In this document: piece after piece, positions 59,349 through 64,000 of the stretch | How positions within the stretch are numbered: position 1 is the first letter of the stretch | Layout of the letters: each line of letters begins with the position of its first letter | Origin: Rhizorhabdus wittichii RW1 | Lineage (GTDB): Bacteria; Pseudomonadota; Alphaproteobacteria; Sphingomonadales; Sphingomonadaceae | DNA: 64,000 nt | NCBI GenBank assembly: GCA_000016765.1 | Contig: CP000699.1 | Location: 3,125,001-3,189,000 of the forward strand | Direction: 5' to 3' | The notes under the pieces: generated by a model | The model's database searches: none | What the model was told of the DNA's origin: nothing | Seen by the model: only the letters and a program-made list of their open reading frames with translations | Translations under genes and position numbers: made by a program

Positions 59349-59813
59349 ATGCGACCCGTCACCCGTGCGATCGTAACCGCCACCGCCCTGTCGGGCTCGC
59401 TCGACCTGCTCAGCGCCTTCGCGTTCAGCGCGGTCAAGGGCGTCGGCCCGCTCCGCGTGCTGCAGGGCGTCGCCGCCGGGCCGTTCGGCGATCCGATGAT
59501 CCAGGGATCGAGCGTGCCGGTCGCGCTCGCCGGGCTGATCGTCCATTATGCGCTGATGACGGTGATGGTGGCCGTCTTCATGATCGCCGCGCGCCTGCTG
59601 CCCTTCATCCTCCGGCGGCCGCTGCTATGGGGCACCGTCTACGGGCTCGGCCTCTATCTGGTGATGTACTGGATCGTCCTGCCGCTGCGCTGGCCCGAGC
59701 TGTTCCCGCGCACCGGCGCCTGGGACGTCGGCAACGCGCTCTTCTCCCACCTGATCTGCGTCGGCCTGCCGATGGGGTGGGTGGCCGATCGGGTGCTGCG
59801 GAAAGAGGTGTAG
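59349..59813 (+). CDS. Small integral membrane protein, unknown
   Basis: 154 aa with four hydrophobic segments, including IVTATALSGSLDLLSAFAFSAV, VALAGLIVHYALMTVMVAVFMIAA and LLWGTVYGLGLYLVMYWIVLPL. The loop GPLRVLQGVAAGPFGDPMIQG is glycine/proline-rich. I do not recognise the family. ATG at 59349, with GGGGGAGAGG upstream. It follows the regulator by 46 nt on the same strand, so it may be co-transcribed. Confidence 0.7.
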   Translation: MRPVTRAIVTATALSGSLDLLSAFAFSAVKGVGPLRVLQGVAAGPFGDPMIQGSSVPVALAGLIVHYALMTVMVAVFMIAARLLPFILRRPLLWGTVYGLGLYLVMYWIVLPLRWPELFPRTGAWDVGNALFSHLICVGLPMGWVADRVLRKEV

Positions 59814-59830
59814 GTGCTCCGACCCTCCTT

Positions 59831-59911
59831 GGTCATCCCGGCGGAGGCCGGGATCTCAGGAGAGAAGCGTTACCGAGGTCTCCCGAGATTCCGGCCTCCG
59901 CCGGAATGACG
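59831..59911. repeat. CGTCAT-type inverted repeat
   Basis: The arms are GGTCATCCCGGCGGAGGCCG and CCGGCCTCCGCCGGAATGAC. It lies between the convergent membrane-protein gene and the DUF952 gene. Confidence 0.75.
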
Positions 59912-59918
59912 ATCCTTT

Positions 59919-60266
59919 CTACCCCGCCACCGGCAGCTTCACCGCACCGTCCTCGTCGCGTTCCAGCGGGCCGTAGGCGACCAGGCTGTCGAGCGTCAGC
60001 ACGTCATAGAGATGCGGGAACAGCGCGCCGCCGCGCGACGGCTCCCAGCGCAGCGCGTCGCCGAACGCCGAGAGGTCGACCGCGGCGACGAACAGCCCGT
60101 CCCGTCCCGCGAAATGCTTCGCGACGGTCGCGTCGAGCTGGGCCGCGGTCGACAGGTGGATATAGCCGTCGGCCAGGTCGACCGGCGCGCCGGCGAAACG
60201 GCCATCGGCTTCGAGCCGGGCCATCTCGTCGGCGAGCAGCACCTTGTAGGCGATCTGGTCGGCCAT
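59919..60266 (-). CDS. DUF952 domain-containing protein
   Basis: 115 aa beginning MADQIAYKVLLADEMARLEADG with the DUF952 core ADGYIHLSTAAQLDATVAKHFAG and LRWEPSRGGALFPHLYDVL. The family resembles a small ferredoxin-fold or ADP-ribosyltransferase-like unit; its function is not known. It starts 17 nt after the stop of the dehydrogenase gene and likely belongs to that transcript. Confidence 0.88.
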   Translation of the reverse strand: MADQIAYKVLLADEMARLEADGRFAGAPVDLADGYIHLSTAAQLDATVAKHFAGRDGLFVAAVDLSAFGDALRWEPSRGGALFPHLYDVLTLDSLVAYGPLERDEDGAVKLPVAG

Positions 60267-60283
60267 GGCGGGTCCTTCCGTGC

Positions 60284-61153
60284 TCAGAAGCTCGGGACCG
60301 GGGTCTCGCCCGAATAGTCGTAGAAGCCCTTGCCGGTCTTGCGGCCGAGCCAGCCGGCCTCGACCAGCTTCGACAGGATCGGGGCGGGGCGATATTTGGG
60401 ATCGCCGAAATCGGACTGGAGCACGCGCAGCACCTCGATCAGCGTGTCGAGGCCGATCATGTCGGCCAGCGTCAGCGGGCCCATCGGATGGCCGAGGCCC
60501 AGCTTCACGCCCGCGTCGATGTCGGGGATCGAGGCGAGCCGCTCGCCCACCGCGAAGAAGGCCTCGTTGAGCAGCGGCAGCAGGATGCGGTTGACGACGA
60601 AGCCGGGGCTGTCGGCGGCGAGGATCGTCGTCTTGCCGGTGCGGCGGCCGAATTCCTCGGCGGCCTCGACCGCTTCGGGGCTGGTGGCGAGGCCCTTGAT
60701 CAGCTCGAGCAGCGGCATCAGCGGCACCGGGTTGAAGAAGTGCATGCCGATGAAGCGCGCCGGATCGGTCGACGCCTGGGCCAGCCGGGTGATCGAGATC
60801 GACGAGGTGTTGGTGGCGAGGATCGCGTGGGGGGCGAGCACCTTGCCGATCGTCTCGAAGATGGTGCGCTTGACCGCCTCGCGCTCGGTCGCGGCCTCGA
60901 TGATCAGGTCGGCGGCGCGCATCGCCGACAGGTCGCCGACCGGCTCGATCAGGTCGACGGCGGCATCGCGCTTGCCGGCGTCGAGCTTGCCGCGCTCGAC
61001 CGCCTTGTCGAGCAGCTTGACGATCCCGGCCTTGCCCTTGGCGGCAACGTCGACCGACACGTCCGACAGCAGCACCTTCAACCCCGCCTGGGCCGCGATC
61101 TGCGCGATCCCCGCGCCCATCTGCCCCGCCCCGACGACTCCGATGATGTCCAT
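60284..61153 (-). CDS. 3-hydroxybutyryl-CoA dehydrogenase
   Basis: 289 aa. The NAD site is [21 protein letters not shown], the catalytic His region is [21 protein letters not shown], and the dimerisation domain has [25 protein letters not shown] and [18 protein letters not shown]. It oxidises (S)-3-hydroxybutyryl-CoA to acetoacetyl-CoA and fits short-chain acyl-CoA metabolism along with the nearby thiolase. Confidence 0.94.
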   Translation of the reverse strand: MDIIGVVGAGQMGAGIAQIAAQAGLKVLLSDVSVDVAAKGKAGIVKLLDKAVERGKLDAGKRDAAVDLIEPVGDLSAMRAADLIIEAATEREAVKRTIFETIGKVLAPHAILATNTSSISITRLAQASTDPARFIGMHFFNPVPLMPLLELIKGLATSPEAVEAAEEFGRRTGKTTILAADSPGFVVNRILLPLLNEAFFAVGERLASIPDIDAGVKLGLGHPMGPLTLADMIGLDTLIEVLRVLQSDFGDPKYRPAPILSKLVEAGWLGRKTGKGFYDYSGETPVPSF

Positions 61154-61189
61154 GCTGTTCCCTCCGACGACTCTCTTCGGGGCCGCCTG

Positions 61190-62338
61190 TTATCGGGCGG
61201 CGGGCGCGGCCGCAATCTCCGCGTCCCATTCGGCGGCGACGGCCTCGTCCTTTTCACAGGCCAGGCGCGCCGCCCGCTCGGCGGCGAAACCGGCGGGATC
61301 GAGCCGGCCGAGCGCCCAGACGGCGGCGCCGCGCACCACCGGCGCGGGGTCGTCGAGCAGCGCCACGACCGGCGGCAGCAGCGCCGCCAGCCCGCTGTTG
61401 CCGGCGGCGACCAGCGCGTTGCGCAGCATCCGGTCGCGTCCGATCCGCTTGATCGGCGATCCCGCGAACACCGCGCGGAAGCCGGCATCGTCGAGGCCGA
61501 GCAGGTCCTCCAGCTCGGGCGCGGCGAGCTCGGCGCGCGCGGCGAAGGCGCGGTTGGCCGCGGCGGCCTCGGCGAACTTGTTCCACGGGCAGACCGCCAG
61601 GCAATCGTCGCAGCCATAGATGCGGTTGCCGATCGGCGCGCGGAACTCGGCCGGGATCGGCCCCTTATGCTCGATCGTCAGATAGGAGATGCAGCGCCGC
61701 GCATCGACGACATAGGGGCGCGGGAAGGCGTCGGTCGGGCAGGCGGCCTGGCAGGCGGAGCAGCTGCCGCAGCGATCGTCGTGCGGATCGTCGGGGGGCA
61801 GGTCGAGGCTGGTCATGATCGCGCCGAGGAACAGCCAGCTGCCATGCTCGCGCGAGACGAGGTTGCTGTGCTTGCCCTGCCAGCCGATCCCGGCCGCCGC
61901 CGACAGCGGCTTCTCCATCACCGGCGCGGTGTCGACGAACACTTTCAGCGCGCCGCCCGCCCGGTCGACCAGCCAGCGGGCGAGATGCTTGAGCGCCTTC
62001 TTGACGACGTCGTGATAGTCGGTGCCCTGCGCATAGACCGAGATGCGGCCGATGCCGGGCGCGTCGGCCAGCCGCATCGGGTCCTCGCGCGGGGCGTAGC
62101 TCATGCCGAGCATGATCAGGCTGCGCGCCTCGGGCCACAACCCCTGCGGCCGCGCCCGCTCGCCCTTGCGCGCCTCCATCCACTCCATCGACCCATGCGC
62201 GCCCGTCGCCAGCCACTGGTCGAGCCGGGCCGCGCTCTCGGGCGCGGCGTCGGCGCGCGCGAAGCCGCAGGTCGCGAAGCCGAGCTTCAGCGCCTCGTCG
62301 CGGATCGCCTCGCGCAGGGAGATGGGGTCGTCGGTCAT
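61190..62338 (-). CDS. queG: tRNA epoxyqueuosine(34) reductase QueG
   Basis: 382 aa cobalamin- and iron-sulfur-dependent enzyme for the last step of queuosine synthesis. Two [4Fe-4S] sites are [16 protein letters not shown] and [13 protein letters not shown]. The cobalamin domain begins [25 protein letters not shown], with [11 protein letters not shown] and [22 protein letters not shown] typical of QueG. A C-terminal HEAT-like repeat region ([36 protein letters not shown]) binds tRNA. The partner queuosine genes are not in the window. Confidence 0.95.
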   Translation of the reverse strand: MTDDPISLREAIRDEALKLGFATCGFARADAAPESAARLDQWLATGAHGSMEWMEARKGERARPQGLWPEARSLIMLGMSYAPREDPMRLADAPGIGRISVYAQGTDYHDVVKKALKHLARWLVDRAGGALKVFVDTAPVMEKPLSAAAGIGWQGKHSNLVSREHGSWLFLGAIMTSLDLPPDDPHDDRCGSCSACQAACPTDAFPRPYVVDARRCISYLTIEHKGPIPAEFRAPIGNRIYGCDDCLAVCPWNKFAEAAAANRAFAARAELAAPELEDLLGLDDAGFRAVFAGSPIKRIGRDRMLRNALVAAGNSGLAALLPPVVALLDDPAPVVRGAAVWALGRLDPAGFAAERAARLACEKDEAVAAEWDAEIAAAPAAR

Positions 62339-62369
62339 TCCCGGCGAATCTAGAGGGGTTTCTCCCCAG

Positions 62370-62501
62370 CGTCATGCTGAACTCGTTTCAGCATCCACCA
62401 CGCCGCTCAGGCTGGTCGGGAGGCGGCGCGAGCCGTTGTTGCAGGAGCCGCAGAGGCAAGGCCAGCCTCCCGGTGGATGCTGAAACGAGTTCAGCATGAC
62501 G
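62370..62501. repeat. Second-type inverted repeat (long copy)
   Basis: The arms are CGTCATGCTGAACTCGTTTC with AGCATCCACCA and GGTGGATGCTGAAACGAGTT with CAGCATGACG, separated by about 75 bp. The middle contains GGCGCGAGCCGTTGTTGCAG. It lies in the 253-bp gap between divergent queG and msrB, which holds no other gene. Confidence 0.75.
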
Positions 62502-62591
62502 GCTCTCATCGGTCATGTTCGTCTTCGTAACCATCGCCAAGGTTGCCGCGTATCTTCTCCGTCACCACATGACAGCGGAAGGAGCAGGGTG

Positions 62592-63077
62592 ATGACGGTC
62601 GATCGACGCACATTGCTGGGCGCGGGCATGGCGGCCGCGGTGACGGCGATCATCGCCGGCCGGGCCTTCTCGGCGCCGAAGCGGGCCTATGCCTTCACGC
62701 TCAGCGACGCCGAATGGCGCAAGCGGCTGAGCCCGCTCGCCTATGCCGTGCTCCGCGAGGAGGCGACCGAGCGCGCCTTCACCAGCCCGCTGAACAAGGA
62801 GCACCGCGCCGGCACCTTCCTGTGCGCGGGCTGCGCGCTGCCGCTGTTCAGCTCGGCGACCAAGTTCGACAGCGGCACCGGCTGGCCCAGCTTCTGGCGG
62901 CCGCTGCCGCGCGCGGTCGACACCAGCACCGATTACAAGATCGGCGTGCCACGCAGCGCGGTGAGCTGCCATCGCTGCGGCGGCCATCTCGGCCATGTCT
63001 TCGACGACGGCCCGCCGCCGACCGGCCAGCGCTACTGCATGAACGGCGCGGCGCTGACGTTCGTGGCGAAGGGCTGA
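62592..63077 (+). CDS. msrB: Peptide-methionine (R)-S-oxide reductase MsrB, exported
   Basis: 161 aa. An N-terminal twin-arginine-like signal (VDRRTLLGAGMAAAVTAIIAGRAFSAP) precedes the MsrB domain. Zinc cysteines are CAGC and CHRC, with GTGWPSF and CGGHLGHVFDDGP, and the catalytic Cys is in RYCMNGAALTF. It repairs oxidised methionines in the periplasm. The typical MsrB lacks an export signal, so this form is a periplasmic version, like the MsrB domains of PilB or MsrPQ partners. Confidence 0.92.
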   Translation: MTVDRRTLLGAGMAAAVTAIIAGRAFSAPKRAYAFTLSDAEWRKRLSPLAYAVLREEATERAFTSPLNKEHRAGTFLCAGCALPLFSSATKFDSGTGWPSFWRPLPRAVDTSTDYKIGVPRSAVSCHRCGGHLGHVFDDGPPPTGQRYCMNGAALTFVAKG

Positions 63078-63095
63078 GGCTCTCTCGCCTCGTCT

Positions 63096-63187
63096 CGTCA
63101 TTCCAGCGAAAGCTGGAATCTCCCTTCTTTATGTCCTCATCGCCGCAGCGGAAAAGGCAGGGAGATCCCGGCTTTCGCCGGGATGAC
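63096..63187. repeat. CGTCAT-type inverted repeat
   Basis: The arms are CGTCATTCCAGCGAAAGCTG and CCCGGCTTTCGCCGGGATGA, partly mismatched. It lies between convergent msrB and the cold-shock gene. Confidence 0.7.
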
Positions 63188-63214
63188 GATCCAAATATCG
63201 GATGACGGGGAGGC

Positions 63215-63251
63215 AAAGAAAAAGCCCGGCCTCCCCGTGGGGAGGCCGGGC
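63215..63251 (-). terminator. Rho-independent terminator of the cold-shock gene
   Basis: On the minus strand GCCCGGCCTCCCC-ACG-GGGAGGCCGGGC, a 12-13-bp G/C stem, is followed by TTTTTCTTT. It begins 26 nt after the stop of the cold-shock gene. Confidence 0.85.
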
Positions 63252-63276
63252 CTTTCGTTTCGCCGAAGCGCCTCGC

Positions 63277-64000
63277 TCAGCCGAGCGGGGTGAGGTTCAC
63301 CGCCGCGTACTTGCCGCGACGATCGACCTCCAGCTCGAACTCGAGCCGGTCGCCTTCGTTGAGGTTGGTCATGCCGGCGCGTTCGACCGCCGAGATGTGC
63401 ACGAAGGCATCGGGCTGTCCGTCGTCGCGCTGGATGAAGCCGAAGCCCTTCATCGCGTTGAAGAACTTGACCGTGCCGCTCGCCTTCTCACCGGTGAGCT
63501 GACGGGCCGGGCCGCCGGCGCCGCCGGCAGCCGCCGGGCGCGGACCGCGATCCTCGACCGGGAGCGGCTCGCCCTCGATCTTGAGGTCGGTCGCCGAGAC
63601 GCGGCCGCCGCGATCGACGAGCGTGAACTCGAGCGGCTGGCCTTCGGCGAGGCCGGTGAGGCCCGCCTGCTCGACCGCCGAGATGTGCACGAACACGTCC
63701 TCGCCGCCATCGTCACGGACGATGAAGCCGAAGCCCTTCTGGCCGTTGAAGAATTTGACGACGCCCTTGCCTTCGCCGATCACCTGGGCAGGCATGCCGC
63801 CGCGACCGCCGCCGCCGCCGAAGCCACCACCACCGCCGCCGCCGCCACGGAAACCGCCGCCGCCGCCACCGCCGAAGCGATCGCCGCCGCCGCCATAACC
63901 GCCGCCGCCACCGCCGCCGAAGCGATCGCCGCCGCCGCCGTAACCGCCGCCGCCGCCGAAACGGTCACCGCCGAAACCGCCACCACTATAGCCGCCGTAA
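63277..64000 (-). CDS. Double cold-shock-domain protein with glycine-rich N-terminus (partial, runs off the window)
   Basis: Two cold-shock domains: GVVKFFNGQKGFGFIVRDDGGEDVFVHIS and GTVKFFNAMKGFGFIQRDDGQPDAFVHISA, each with RNP1/RNP2 aromatic residues, joined by a short P/A/G linker. An ATG at 63795 (MPAQVIGEGKG) would give a 172-aa protein, but the same frame stays open upstream to base 64000. It encodes repeats of FGG, GGDRFGGGGG and YGGGG, ending in GGGRGG just before that Met. I read this as an N-terminal low-complexity domain, so the true start is outside the window. Such proteins act as RNA chaperones in the cold. Confidence 0.88.
   Translation of the reverse strand, partial: YGGYSGGGFGGDRFGGGGGYGGGGDRFGGGGGGGYGGGGDRFGGGGGGGFRGGGGGGGGFGGGGGRGGMPAQVIGEGKGVVKFFNGQKGFGFIVRDDGGEDVFVHISAVEQAGLTGLAEGQPLEFTLVDRGGRVSATDLKIEGEPLPVEDRGPRPAAAGGAGGPARQLTGEKASGTVKFFNAMKGFGFIQRDDGQPDAFVHISAVERAGMTNLNEGDRLEFELEVDRRGKYAAVNLTPLG

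Overview
The window is high-GC chromosomal DNA from an alphaproteobacterium, most likely a member of Sphingomonadales (Sphingomonas or Rhizorhabdus type). Three things point there: the mnmE-mnmG-rsmG-parA-parB order with parS sites scattered through it, the DUF6489 and DUF3576 genes, and many short inverted repeats (CGTCAT-CCCGGC type) between convergent genes. No phage, insertion sequence, CRISPR array, tRNA or rRNA was seen. The genus is an inference.

Layout. 1-6540 holds a DNA-repair methyltransferase pair and the origin-proximal mnmE-mnmG-rsmG-parAB block, with four parS palindromes. 6771-11289 (minus strand) is DUF3576-leuS-lptE-holA. 11524-18746 holds an outer-membrane protein, a thiamine-phosphate-synthase-like gene, the YggS PLP protein, an alpha/beta-hydrolase-TPR protein, zntB, a siroheme-synthase N-domain, an aldo/keto reductase and galU. 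18813-22395 is argH-(LptM-like lipoprotein)-lysA, with a head-to-head TlpA-like lipoprotein. 22504-28003 holds small housekeeping and membrane genes, ending in a yggT-DUF167-folD-marC run.

28013-38785 is the most accessory-looking part. It has a GtrA-like flippase, a GT2 polyprenyl-glycosyltransferase and a methyltransferase, surrounded by three large polytopic membrane proteins. Two of these are paralogues with STT3/AglB-like acidic motifs. A UGM-like flavoprotein and a frameshifted JmjC/cupin gene follow. I read this as an undescribed envelope-glycan modification locus. 38838-48204 holds an amidohydrolase, an M19-like dipeptidase with a degenerate metal site, a GST, a dicarboxylate transporter, a TonB-dependent receptor, an OlsB-like acyltransferase and zwf, and pgl follows at 48365.

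49135-59302 is a propionyl-CoA/methylmalonyl-CoA module: pccB, a thiolase, methylmalonyl-CoA epimerase, methylmalonyl-CoA mutase, biotin synthase and pccA. It is divergent from an ScfR/PccR-family regulator, with TTTGCAAA-type half-sites in the gap between them. The window closes with DUF952, hydroxybutyryl-CoA dehydrogenase, queG, an exported msrB and a double cold-shock protein whose glycine-rich N-terminus runs off the end.
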